Source: Bacteroidales bacterium (lineage in GTDB: Bacteria > Bacteroidota > Bacteroidia > Bacteroidales > Muribaculaceae). Taken from it: a stretch of 27,629 bases of DNA. Position 1 is the first letter of the stretch. Each line of letters starts with the position of its first letter. The DNA lies in NCBI GenBank assembly GCA_004555955.1, contig SFJG01000034.1, positions 1 through 27,629 on the forward strand. The letters are read 5' to 3'. Position numbers and translations under genes: made by a program. The notes beneath the pieces are model-generated. The model saw nothing but the letters and a program-made list of their open reading frames with translations, made no database searches and was not told the origin of the DNA. Positions 1-6,887 of the stretch are shown here, in pieces.

Positions 1-1
1 G

Positions 2-91
2 CGCGAGGAACTGCTCGACAACGTCACCGTGGGAGGTGTGGCAAGCTATATGGAACGAGCCGAACAGGCCAATGTGAACCTTTTCATCTGA
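2..91 (+). CDS. C-terminal end of an unidentified protein (truncated by window edge)
   Basis: An open frame enters from the left edge and stops at a TGA at 89-91. It gives 29 residues, including ELLDNVTVGGVASYMERAEQ and ending NLFI. The composition, with acidic and amphipathic segments, looks like a normal protein C-terminus, but I do not recognise the family. It runs toward comM and would converge on the terminator at 304-336. The opposite strand is also free of stops in one frame here (190 down to 1), so the coding strand is not certain. Confidence 0.4.
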   Translation, partial: REELLDNVTVGGVASYMERAEQANVNLFI

Positions 92-190
92 AACATCTAA
101 GAAACAACTCCTGCCCCTCATCTGCCTCTTTCTTGCCACTTGCATGGGAAGTGTGGCGGGGCTCATGCTCTGTGCGTTTGTTGCAATTGT

Positions 191-268
191 TCATAGCATG
201 AGGAATAGGGCTGCGAGTAATGTCTTGGCACTGCAGGATTTGGCCGTGTTGGTTTTTGCGTGTGTCAT
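191..268 (-). pseudogene. Possible signal-peptide remnant ended by an in-frame TGA
   Basis: The 25-codon frame has a basic and polar start followed by the hydrophobic run LLAALFLML, then TGA. If the TGA is ignored the frame continues as TIATNAQS, which resembles a Bacteroidetes signal-peptidase site, and stays open to the window edge. A TAACTTTG box at 284-291 lies about 15 bases upstream of the ATG, but no good ribosome binding site is seen. It may be the 5' end of a decayed secreted-protein gene antisense to the left stub, or chance. Confidence 0.2.
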
Positions 269-303
269 TTTTGTTTTGTGACGCAAAGTTAAGACAAAAA
301 ATA

Positions 304-336
304 CCCCCGCCAATAGCTTATTCCTATTGGCGAGGG
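304..336 (-). terminator. Bidirectional terminator, probably the original comM terminator
   Basis: Arms at 304-316 and 324-336 pair at 12 of 13 positions around a 7-base loop (CTATTGGCGAGGG against CCCCCGCCAATAG). On the minus strand the stem is followed by TATTTTTTG, on the plus strand by ATTTTTCC, so it can act in both directions. It lies 20 bp beyond a TGA that is in frame with the comM-derived repeat at 357-377. This is the normal place for a comM terminator before the TIR-Sel1 segment was inserted. Confidence 0.8.
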
Positions 337-356
337 ATTTTTCCCTATGATTGTCA

Positions 357-377
357 TTCCGCCCAGTTTGCGCGGTC
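357..377 (-). repeat. 21-bp direct repeat, distal copy: original comM 3' end
   Basis: This is identical over 21 bp to 1630-1650. Read on the minus strand it encodes DRANWAE and is followed directly by TGA (354-356), so it looks like the native comM ending. Identity stops exactly at both repeat edges: the next upstream codons read SYK here but RNL in comM. The two copies bracket the TIR-Sel1 gene with a period of 1273 bp. Confidence 0.75.
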
Positions 378-557
378 TTTGTATGAATCACCCGCATCAG
401 CCGATTTTCGGCTGATTGTCAAGCGATAATATGTTGTTAGACGCGTTGATTTGAATGGTTGCGTGTTGATATATGTGAATAATTCTGTGCCATATTCAGC
501 ACTTGCAGAGACAAAGAAAAACCGATTTGCAACTTTCGCCGTTCCGGCAAAAGATTA

Positions 558-1597
558 CTAATTTATCCCTAATTCTTCAAGCCTTACCTTTGCATAAGCA
601 TCGCCCTGTTCCGCTGCTTTACGATACCATTTAACAGCTTCGGTGTAATTTTTGCGACACCAATGCCATTAAAATAACAATATCCAAGCTGGCTTTGGGC
701 ATAGGCGTGGCCTTGTTCAGCTGCTTTACGATACCATTTAACAGCTTCGGTGTAATTTTTTGCGACACCAACGCCATTAAAATAACAATATCCAAGCTCG
801 CATTGGGCATAGGCATCGCCCTATTCTGTTGCTTTACGATACCATTTTTCAGCTTCGGTTAAGTCTTTTACAACAACTTTTCCATCCTCATAACACGTCC
901 CAAGGATAACTTGAGCAACATCGTTTCCTTGTTCAGCTGCTTTACGATACCATTTAACAGCTTCGGCTAAGTCTTTTACAACACCTTCTCCTCTCTCATA
1001 ACACATCGCAAGGTTATATTGAGCAACATCGTTTCCCTGTTCAGCTGCTTTACGAAACCATTCAACTGCTTTTACGTAATTTATTTGTTTTCCATTCACA
1101 CCAAAGTAGTAATCGTTACCGAGTTTTACTATATCGGAAGTCGTAAGAGATTCGTCTTGATTGCTTTGTTTGGTTGTACTTTGTGTAGAGCAGCCTAACC
1201 ATTTCTGCAGGTCGGTGCAGAGGCGGTTGAGGGCTTGCGGTGAGGTGGCATCGACTTGTTGCTTGTTGGCATAGTCGAAAAGGAAGAGGTCGGAGAGTGT
1301 GCTGCCGTCGATGTTAATAAATACGATGCGTTTTTTCTTTAATTCGGCAAACGTCAATTCGCGAACAGTCCAATCGTGTTCGAAATCCACAATCGTCGAA
1401 TGGGCTTTCGAGTACATAAACAAGAAAATCTCGCTCTCGTTTATTGCCTTTATTATCACGCTCTTAAACATCGCGTCGCTCTCGATACCGTCGAGGTCAA
1501 TCCAGCAATCCTCGCCGATAGCGCTTTGAATCTTGTCTTTTAGTTTGAAAACTTTCGACTTGTCGACTCGTTTATATGAAATAAATACTCTTGCCAT
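558..1597 (-). pseudogene. TIR domain-Sel1 repeat protein, interrupted by a stop and a frameshift
   Basis: The start is the ATG at 1595-1597 (MARVFISYKR), because an upstream extension would lie inside comM. Residues 1 to about 135 form a TIR domain: VFISYKR at strand A, WIDLDGIESDAMF in the BB-loop region, then a segment with DFEHDW and REL where the catalytic Glu of TIR NADases usually sits. From about residue 160 there are 36-residue Sel1 repeats (KAVEWFRKAAEQGNDVAQYN type). Translation stops at TAG 821-823 after 258 residues, where the sister repeats have CAG/CAA (Gln). The frame then continues through two more repeats. In the last repeat an A-run has five A instead of six (about 651-656), shifting the frame. 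Undoing both restores a frame ending VRLEELGIN at 558. The gene starts 20 bp after the comM stop with no visible promoter, so it probably depends on comM transcription. TIR-Sel1 proteins occur in antiviral and signalling settings; its role here is inferred only. Confidence 0.8.
613..1151 (-). repeat. Five tandem 108-bp Sel1 repeat units
   Basis: The conserved block GCTGCTTTACGATACC (plus strand) recurs at 613, 720, 828, 936 and 1044. The spacings are 107, 108, 108 and 108, equal to a 36-residue Sel1 repeat. The 107-bp step exposes the single-base deletion in the last unit. The two promoter-distal units are almost identical to each other, suggesting recent duplication. These are protein-coding repeats, not a CRISPR array, since there are no unique spacers. 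Confidence 0.9.
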
Positions 1598-1617
1598 AGG
1601 GTTAGTTCGATTAAATG

Positions 1618-3168
1618 TTACCAGCCTGTTTCCGCCCAGTTTGCGCGGTCGAGGTTGCGATAGGAAATAGCCTCTTGGACGTGTCTGCCCATGACTTGAG
1701 CGCAGCCGTCGAGGTCGGCTATGGTGCGAGCCACTTTGAGAATTCGGTCGTAAGCGCGTGCCGACATGTTGAGGCGCGTCATGGCGTCGCGGAGCAGCTC
1801 GAGTCCTTCGGCGTCGGGTTCGGCGTATTGGTGGAGGAGTTTCGACGTCATTTGGGCATTGCAATGCACGTCTTTGATGTCCTTATATCGCTCGGTCTGT
1901 ATCTGTCGAGCGGCGATTACGCGTTGGCGAATATCTTCGCTCGATTCGGCGGGCACGGTCGACGACATTTGGTCGAATTCGACTGGCGCCACTTCGATTT
2001 GCAGGTCGATGCGGTCGAGAAGCGGTCCGCTGATGCGATTGATGTAGCGCTGCACGGCGCCGGGAGCGCAGATGCATTTCTTTGTGGGATGGTTGTAGTA
2101 GCCGCAGGGGCAGGGGTTCATCGACGCTACGAGCATAAATCCTGCGGGATAGTCGACGGAATATTTTGCGCGCGAAATGGTGATGTGTCGGTCTTCGAGC
2201 GGTTGGCGCATCACTTCGAGCACTTGTCGGCTGAATTCGGGGAATTCGTCGAGGAAGAGAATACCGTTGTGGGCAAGGCTGATTTCGCCGGGCATGGGAT
2301 TCGAGCCGCCTCCGACGAGTGCGATGGGCGAAATCGTGTGGTGCGGCGAGCGGAACGGGCGGCACGTCATGAGCGTTGAGCCGCGTTCGAGTTTGCCTGC
2401 CACGGAGTGTATTTTTGTGGTTTCGAGAGCTTCTTGTAACGTGAACGGCGGAAGTATCGAGGGTAAACGCTTAGCCATCATCGACTTACCCGAGCCGGGC
2501 GAGCCGATGAGCAAGATGTTGTGTCCGCCGGCGCAAGCCACTTCGAAGGCGCGCTTGACGTTTTCTTGACCCTTCACCTCGCTGAAGTCGAAATCGTATC
2601 GGTTGACCTGTTGGCTGAACATTTCACGGGTGTTGATGACCGTTGGCTCGAGTTGTCGCTGACCGTTCAGAAAGTCGACCACGTCGATGATATTGTCGAC
2701 GCCATAGACATTCAGGCGGTTGACCACGGCGGCTTCCATAACGTTAGCCGAGGGGACGAGGATGCCTTCGAGTTGCTCGCTTCGCGCTTCGATAGCCATC
2801 GGCAAAACGCCTTTTATGGGGAGCAGCGAGCCGTCGAGCGAGAGTTCGCCCATAATCATGTAATGGCTGATGTTGTCTGCCTTAATGATTCCGCAACTTG
2901 CCATCATACCGATTGCTATCGGGAGGTCGTAGGCAGAGCCTTCCTTCTTGATGTCGGCAGGCGAAAGGTTGATGATGTAGTCGCCGCGTGGAATCGTGTA
3001 GCCACACTCTTTGAGAGCCGCAGAGATGCGTTGATGGCTTTCTTTGACGGCGGTGTCGGGTAGCCCGACGATAGTATAGTCGAAGCCTTTGATGTCGTAT
3101 GCACATTCGACTGTAACGGGGATGGCGTCGATGCCTTGCAGTGCGGCAGCGTTAATTTTTACGAGCAT
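1618..3168 (-). CDS. comM: YifB/ComM family Mg-chelatase-like AAA+ ATPase
   Basis: The 516-residue product has the usual ComM layout. The N-terminal ChlI/Lon-like domain spans about residues 1-170 (VGLPDTAVKESHQRI, NLSPADIKKEGSAYDLPIA). The AAA+ core has Walker A GSPGSGKS near 222-229, Walker B ILFLDE near 303-308 and a Cys motif PCPCGYY near 350, followed by a C-terminal Mg-chelatase lid. In naturally transformable bacteria ComM is a helicase that extends branch migration during recombination; that role is family knowledge. The start overlaps the upstream lipoprotein gene by 17 bp, so the two are cotranscribed. The last residues TGW after DRANWAE appear to be acquired: an ancestral copy of the 3' end (357-377) stops right after DRANWAE, and the TIR-Sel1 segment now sits between the two copies. 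Confidence 0.97.
   Translation of the reverse strand: MLVKINAAALQGIDAIPVTVECAYDIKGFDYTIVGLPDTAVKESHQRISAALKECGYTIPRGDYIINLSPADIKKEGSAYDLPIAIGMMASCGIIKADNISHYMIMGELSLDGSLLPIKGVLPMAIEARSEQLEGILVPSANVMEAAVVNRLNVYGVDNIIDVVDFLNGQRQLEPTVINTREMFSQQVNRYDFDFSEVKGQENVKRAFEVACAGGHNILLIGSPGSGKSMMAKRLPSILPPFTLQEALETTKIHSVAGKLERGSTLMTCRPFRSPHHTISPIALVGGGSNPMPGEISLAHNGILFLDEFPEFSRQVLEVMRQPLEDRHITISRAKYSVDYPAGFMLVASMNPCPCGYYNHPTKKCICAPGAVQRYINRISGPLLDRIDLQIEVAPVEFDQMSSTVPAESSEDIRQRVIAARQIQTERYKDIKDVHCNAQMTSKLLHQYAEPDAEGLELLRDAMTRLNMSARAYDRILKVARTIADLDGCAQVMGRHVQEAISYRNLDRANWAETGW
1630..1650 (-). repeat. 21-bp direct repeat, comM-internal copy
   Basis: This copy lies inside the last codons of comM and encodes DRANWAE, continuing as TGW and TAA (1618-1620). 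It is identical to 357-377. Together they look like the two ends of an insertion that reconstituted the comM reading frame, as islands do at the 3' ends of target genes. No integrase gene lies between them. Confidence 0.75.
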
Positions 3169-4168
3169 TGGGATTGTTTATAATGGTTTTACGAGCCTCG
3201 TCGGTCGACGTTCCACGATAGAGTTGACGTCCTGTAGAGTCGGCAACGATGATAAAGTTTTCGCCCTTGATGTTGAGTGGCAAAAGTCCTTTGTCGACGG
3301 GGCCTTGCAACGCTTTGTAGTGGGTCGCCTTGAGCGAGTCCGAGCGCACGGTACGCGCCCAGCCGAGTGTGTCGGGGTTGATGCATATGTCGATTATCGC
3401 CACGTCGCCGCCGGTCATTTCGCGCAGACCTTTGACGGTTTGGCGTCGTGCCGAGTCGGCTTCGGCGGTGCTGTGCCAGAAGTAGAGCACGTTCAAGCGT
3501 TTTTTCTTAACGTCGACAATGACGAGCGAATCTTCACGGTCGAGTAGGCTCATCGGTTGGACTCGCACCATTGCCATGGCATTTTCGCCAATTGTTGAGG
3601 CAAACGGCTCGAGCAGCGATGCCGGACGAGCCTCTTCGGCAATCGACTCCAAGAGGGTTTGCGCGCGGTCGGACGTTATTTGCGAATAGTCGCACGTCAG
3701 CAGCAACGTGCTCACCACGCTTGTCGGGTTTGCTTTGATGTATTGTTCGATTGCTTTGTCGGTTTTAGCCGTTGCGCCTGCTGCGAAGTCGGCGGCATGA
3801 GCGAGGATAAACTTTGTCCATTCGGCGTTGATGTCAGAGCCTTCAGCCTTGATGTGCCACGGGTCGGAAATCTTGCCCGACAGGCGTATGGTTTCTCCGT
3901 TTTTGACAGCCACATGGGTCAGATATTTCATTTGTGCCGTAAATACGTAGACTATAGTCAACTCCTTGCTGTTGCCCTCAAGCGTAAGCCGTCCGCCCAC
4001 CGCCGGTATCCATTGCGAGGTGATGTTGCCCTCCGAGGCATAGACAAAGCGCAGGTTCTGCGTTCCGGCGTCGGTTAGTTCGCCTTCGATGGTAAAGTTT
4101 CCTGAACTGCACGACGCAAGCACAGCCATCATCACAGCGCCGATTATCATTGAAAGTTTTCTTGTCAT
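3152..4168 (-). CDS. Lipoprotein with DUF4369-like N-terminus and thioredoxin-like fold
   Basis: The 338-residue product has a lipoprotein signal (hydrophobic run, lipobox LASC, Cys at about 20). Residues about 25-130 (NFTIEGELTDAGTQNLRFVY, GRLTLEGN) look like the DUF4369 beta domain found in Bacteroidetes lipoproteins linked to TlpA-like thioredoxins. The C-terminal part (VLYFWHSTAEADSARR, IIDICINPDTLGW, NFIIVADSTGRQLYRG) follows a thioredoxin-like pattern, but the active-site CxxC is absent: the position after YFWH reads STAEADS. It may therefore be a non-redox relative that binds or senses a partner at the envelope. The gene overlaps the comM start by 17 bp and has a TAATTTTG box at 4192-4199, giving a leader of about 20 nt. 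The function is unknown. Confidence 0.85.
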   Translation of the reverse strand: MTRKLSMIIGAVMMAVLASCSSGNFTIEGELTDAGTQNLRFVYASEGNITSQWIPAVGGRLTLEGNSKELTIVYVFTAQMKYLTHVAVKNGETIRLSGKISDPWHIKAEGSDINAEWTKFILAHAADFAAGATAKTDKAIEQYIKANPTSVVSTLLLTCDYSQITSDRAQTLLESIAEEARPASLLEPFASTIGENAMAMVRVQPMSLLDREDSLVIVDVKKKRLNVLYFWHSTAEADSARRQTVKGLREMTGGDVAIIDICINPDTLGWARTVRSDSLKATHYKALQGPVDKGLLPLNIKGENFIIVADSTGRQLYRGTSTDEARKTIINNPNARKN

Positions 4169-4191
4169 ATCGTAGTTTTTTCTTTTCCATA

Positions 4192-4199
4192 CAAAATTA
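4192..4199 (-). promoter_or_regulatory. Probable -7 box of the lipoprotein-comM operon
   Basis: TAATTTTG on the minus strand matches the Bacteroidetes -7 consensus TAnnTTTG, about 23 bases before the ATG at 4168. A weak TTGC lies at -33 spacing. A second match (TATTTTTG) lies farther upstream near 4237-4244. Confidence 0.5.
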
Positions 4200-4359
4200 A
4201 TGAATACTCGCTAAAAGTGCAAGAATGCTGCAAAAATAACGCAAACGAAGGCAAATTCGTCACGGTCGGTCTGCCCCGGTCGGTAGTTTTATGCCAATAA
4301 AAGCGAAAAAAATAACATATATAATCCTGTGAAATAGCTGAAGACTGCACAAAATGTAG

Positions 4360-4367
4360 TAATTTTG
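4360..4367 (+). promoter_or_regulatory. Probable -7 box of the phospholipase gene
   Basis: TAATTTTG ends 7 bases before the ATG at 4375, so the predicted transcript starts within a few bases of the start codon and has almost no leader. No clear TTTG is seen at -33. Confidence 0.45.
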
Positions 4368-4374
4368 CTTCCGT

Positions 4375-5214
4375 ATGAGAAAGGTCGTCACCATATTGCT
4401 TCTACTTGTCGCCGGATTCGTTCCTATTCGTGCGCAAATCACAAATTTGCCAAATCAAGAGAAGTACAACACCGACAGTCTCCGGCGCGAGTTCGACCGC
4501 GGGCCTTACTTTACGCTCTACAAAGACAACTATTTCATTGCCGGCACGTCGACAAATGCCAAGCCGTCGAACACCAATTCCGATGTTAAATTTCAGATAA
4601 GCATAGCGCAGCGGCTTACGCGTTCGACGCTGCCGTTCAACACCTATCTCTATCTGTTCTACACGCAAAAGTGTATGTGGAACGTCTTCGAGGAGTCGAT
4701 GCCGATGCGCGACTTCAACTTCAATCCGGGCATCGGTTTGGCGAAGCATCTGTTTGTCAAAGACCGCTACATCGGCAAAGTTACGCTTATGTTAGAGCAC
4801 GAATCGAACGGTCGCGACGGTTTGGCATCGCGCAGTTGGAATAAGGTGTCGCTTGCTTCAAACGTGTTTATCGACCCAAACATCATGATTCACGGCAAAA
4901 TATGGATTCCCATTATCGATGGACAAAACAATAAAGACATTCTCGACTACTGTGGCATCTACCAAACGGGATTGACCATAACGTCGCCCAACAAGCGCTT
5001 CAACTTCGGGTTGACGCTCGTCAAGCGTCGCGGCTGGCGGCTCAGTTACAACTCGATTTGGGAAATCAGTTATCGAGTGTTCAAGCACGACAACCAGTAT
5101 CTTTTCCTCCAATTCTACAACGGCTACGGCGAGAACCTTCTCGACTACAATCGCTTTCATTCACGTCTTCGTTTCGGACTCGTCATCAAGCCCAAACTTT
5201 TCAGCGAATTTTAG
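4375..5214 (+). CDS. pldA: Outer-membrane phospholipase A (OMPLA/PldA family)
   Basis: The 279-residue product has a signal peptide (MRKVVTILLLLVAGFVPIRA, cleavage before QIT). It carries the OMPLA active-site segment EHESNGRDG with His142 and Ser144, followed by SRSWNKV with Asn156. These fit the His-Ser-Asn catalytic triad of this family. Alternating aromatic beta strands fill the rest (YLYLFYTQKCMW, YLFLQFYNGYGENL), consistent with a 12-strand barrel. Length matches the family. The enzyme hydrolyses phospholipids that have leaked into the outer leaflet of the outer membrane; that is family knowledge. It is divergent from the lipoprotein-comM operon and stands alone. Confidence 0.93.
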   Translation: MRKVVTILLLLVAGFVPIRAQITNLPNQEKYNTDSLRREFDRGPYFTLYKDNYFIAGTSTNAKPSNTNSDVKFQISIAQRLTRSTLPFNTYLYLFYTQKCMWNVFEESMPMRDFNFNPGIGLAKHLFVKDRYIGKVTLMLEHESNGRDGLASRSWNKVSLASNVFIDPNIMIHGKIWIPIIDGQNNKDILDYCGIYQTGLTITSPNKRFNFGLTLVKRRGWRLSYNSIWEISYRVFKHDNQYLFLQFYNGYGENLLDYNRFHSRLRFGLVIKPKLFSEF

Positions 5215-5355
5215 AGCCTGATTTGAGATGTTTAGTGACGAAAATTGGCATTTGTGCCAACTTTTGTCAATAGAATTATATAGATATCTTATTATCAACA
5301 TTTTAGCATCGGGTAGAATATTGCCTTGTAATAGGTGATTTTTTCCGCACGCCTG

Positions 5356-5452
5356 CCCGGTCGCACCGAGGCGCGACCCTACTGCGGAATGGTATCTTTT
5401 GTTTAATACGTTGGAAATAAATAGGGTAGGGTCGCGGCTTGCTGCGACCGGG
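5356..5452. repeat. REP-like palindromic repeat, copy 1
   Basis: The left arm (5356-5382) and right arm (5426-5452) match at 24 of 27 positions as inverted repeats, built on GTAGGGTCGCGG and CTGCGACCGGG. The three mismatches cluster in the middle of the arms. The same motif recurs at 18520-18600, so it belongs to a dispersed family. Both copies lie just past the 3' ends of genes. Confidence 0.75.
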
Positions 5453-5482
5453 TATGGGAGCGGAGCGAACGAGAATCCACAG

Positions 5483-5550
5483 CGTGTCGAAGATACGCTG
5501 TAGATAGCGTGCGCCTCCGGCACAGCCACCCCTGCCGTATCTTCGACACG
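5483..5550. repeat. Perfect 15-bp inverted repeat in intergenic DNA
   Basis: CGTGTCGAAGATACG at 5483-5497 is matched exactly by its reverse complement at 5536-5550, separated by 38 bases. Each arm also forms a small hairpin on its own (CAGCGT with ACGCTG; CTGCCGT with ACGGCAG). Confidence 0.7.
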
Positions 5551-5621
5551 GCAGAGGAGCTAAGGTTAATTCTGAATATTTTCTCCGATAACTATTTCGT
5601 CAATAAGGGATAATTATTAAT

Positions 5622-6887
5622 TTAGTATTTAAGCCATTTGTAGAAGTCTTTGAACGATGGTTTTTTGCCGTATATAAGGATTCCGACGCGGTAGATTTTG
5701 GCAGAAACCCAGAGCATAGCGAAGACGGTGGCGTAGAGCGTTACGACGCTGATAACAATCTGATAGAACGGCACGCCGAACGGTATTCGCACCATCATGA
5801 CAATCGACGACGTAAACGGGATGAACGAAGTCCAGAAAGCGAGCGGTCCTTCGGGATTCTGTGCGCCGTAGAATCCGGCATAGAAAGCAAAAATCATTAC
5901 GAGCATCACGGGCATCATAAATTGTCCGGAGTCTTGTTGGTCGTTTACGGCAGCGCCGAAAGCGGCGAGCATCGATGCGTAGAGTAGGTATCCGCCGATG
6001 AAATATAGCACGAAGAGGATTGCAATTTCGGCAACCGGAAGAGTCGAGAGTTGGTTGAACAACTGCATAGCGCCTTCGTCGGAGCCCACGGCAGTCGGGT
6101 CGGCGCCAACACCTGTTATGGCTGTGATAATACCGACAATTGCCGAAAGTAGTAGTCCCCAAATGAGCATTTGGAAGAGTCCGACGAGCCCGACGCCGAT
6201 GATTTTGCCAAAGAGCAGTTGTAGCGGCTTGATGCTCGACACCATCACTTCGACGATGCGGTTGGTTTTCTCCTCGATGACACTTTGCATCACCATAGCG
6301 CCGTAGCTGAGCACGAACATATAGATAAGGAATGTAAGAAACATACCGACAACCGTTGCAATGTCGGTGAGTGATTCTTGTTCGCCTTCGTCGGTCCAGC
6401 GCACGGTAGCAACGTCGATGGTTTGCTGGATGTCGTTGATGATGTTGTTAAGTTCGGGTATGTTGTAGCGGCGGAATTTCTCTTGACGGACAGCTTCGGT
6501 GAGCGCGCTGTTGACGTAGTCGCGGAGGTCGGCGGGCACTTCCTGACGGGAGTAGATAGCCGCCTTGGTGGGATGTTCGACGAGGTCGCCGGTAATGTTG
6601 ACCACGGCGTAGACGTCGGTCGAGTCGGAGCGCATATCCGGGGTCATATTTTCGGTTGGCACGAAAAGGTATTGCTCGTTGCTCTTGATCGCCGACGAGT
6701 AGAGTCCCGAGTTGTCGACAACGGCAACGGTACGTTGTTCGCTGTCTTTGATTAGCGAAAGCAGAAGCGGTAGAAAGATGAGTCCTGCCATCAGGAACGG
6801 CATAAGGATTGTCATTATGATGAACGACTTTTTGCGTGCGCGCGTGGCAAATTCGCGTTGCACCACTAACCATATCTTGTTACTCAT
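5622..6887 (-). CDS. ABC-2 type transporter permease, NatB-like
   Basis: The 421-residue product starts with a cytoplasmic amphipathic segment (VVQREFATRARKKSF) and one membrane helix. A soluble extracytoplasmic region of about 130 residues follows, then five or six membrane helices (FLIYMFVLSYGAMVMQSV, LFQMLIWGLLLSAIVGII, ILFVLYFIGGYLLYASM). The motif EEKTNRIVEVMVSSIKP is typical of NatB/ABC-2 permeases. The start overlaps the end of the ATPase gene by 8 bp, so the pair is translationally coupled. The substrate is unknown: NatB is a sodium exporter in Bacillus, but many Bacteroidetes relatives are uncharacterised. Confidence 0.9.
   Translation of the reverse strand: MSNKIWLVVQREFATRARKKSFIIMTILMPFLMAGLIFLPLLLSLIKDSEQRTVAVVDNSGLYSSAIKSNEQYLFVPTENMTPDMRSDSTDVYAVVNITGDLVEHPTKAAIYSRQEVPADLRDYVNSALTEAVRQEKFRRYNIPELNNIINDIQQTIDVATVRWTDEGEQESLTDIATVVGMFLTFLIYMFVLSYGAMVMQSVIEEKTNRIVEVMVSSIKPLQLLFGKIIGVGLVGLFQMLIWGLLLSAIVGIITAITGVGADPTAVGSDEGAMQLFNQLSTLPVAEIAILFVLYFIGGYLLYASMLAAFGAAVNDQQDSGQFMMPVMLVMIFAFYAGFYGAQNPEGPLAFWTSFIPFTSSIVMMVRIPFGVPFYQIVISVVTLYATVFAMLWVSAKIYRVGILIYGKKPSFKDFYKWLKY

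Larger units (their letters stand above)
92..557. other. Gene-poor stretch between left stub and TIR-Sel1 remnant
   Basis: No confident gene is visible. The stretch holds a bidirectional terminator (304-336), one copy of a 21-bp comM-derived direct repeat (357-377) and a small hairpin (396-403 pairing with 409-416, loop ATTTT). On the minus strand a TAACTTTG box (284-291) precedes a 25-codon frame (268 down to 191) whose end reads like a signal peptide but stops at TGA. On the plus strand a hydrophobic frame is open from 78 to 281 but has no good start codon. Positions 378-557 between the repeat and the Sel1 remnant are AT-richer and show nothing else recognisable. Confidence 0.5.
5215..5621. 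other. Intergenic stretch with two inverted-repeat elements
   Basis: No gene is seen in these 407 bases between convergent pldA and natB. The stretch is filled by a REP-like palindrome (5356-5452) and a second, perfect 15-bp inverted repeat (5483-5497 with 5536-5550). These may serve as the transcription stops for the converging genes, since no classical T-tailed hairpin is present. Confidence 0.6.

Noticed and set aside
378..470. Possible integron attC site downstream of the TIR-Sel1 gene (a minus-strand GTCTAACAA-like core and a hairpin at 396-416).
   Set aside because: No matching second core site (GTTRRRY type) was found at the right distance, and the 21-bp repeats do not fit integron cassette insertion, which does not duplicate that much sequence.
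613..1151. Regular 108-bp repeats as a CRISPR array.
   Set aside because: The whole unit repeats without unique spacers, and each unit translates to a Sel1 repeat.
1597..1864. Longer version of the TIR protein starting at 1864.
   Set aside because: The extra N-terminal residues are Arg/Pro/His-rich and lie antisense-free but out of frame inside the comM coding sequence; the TIR fold begins at MARVFISYKR.
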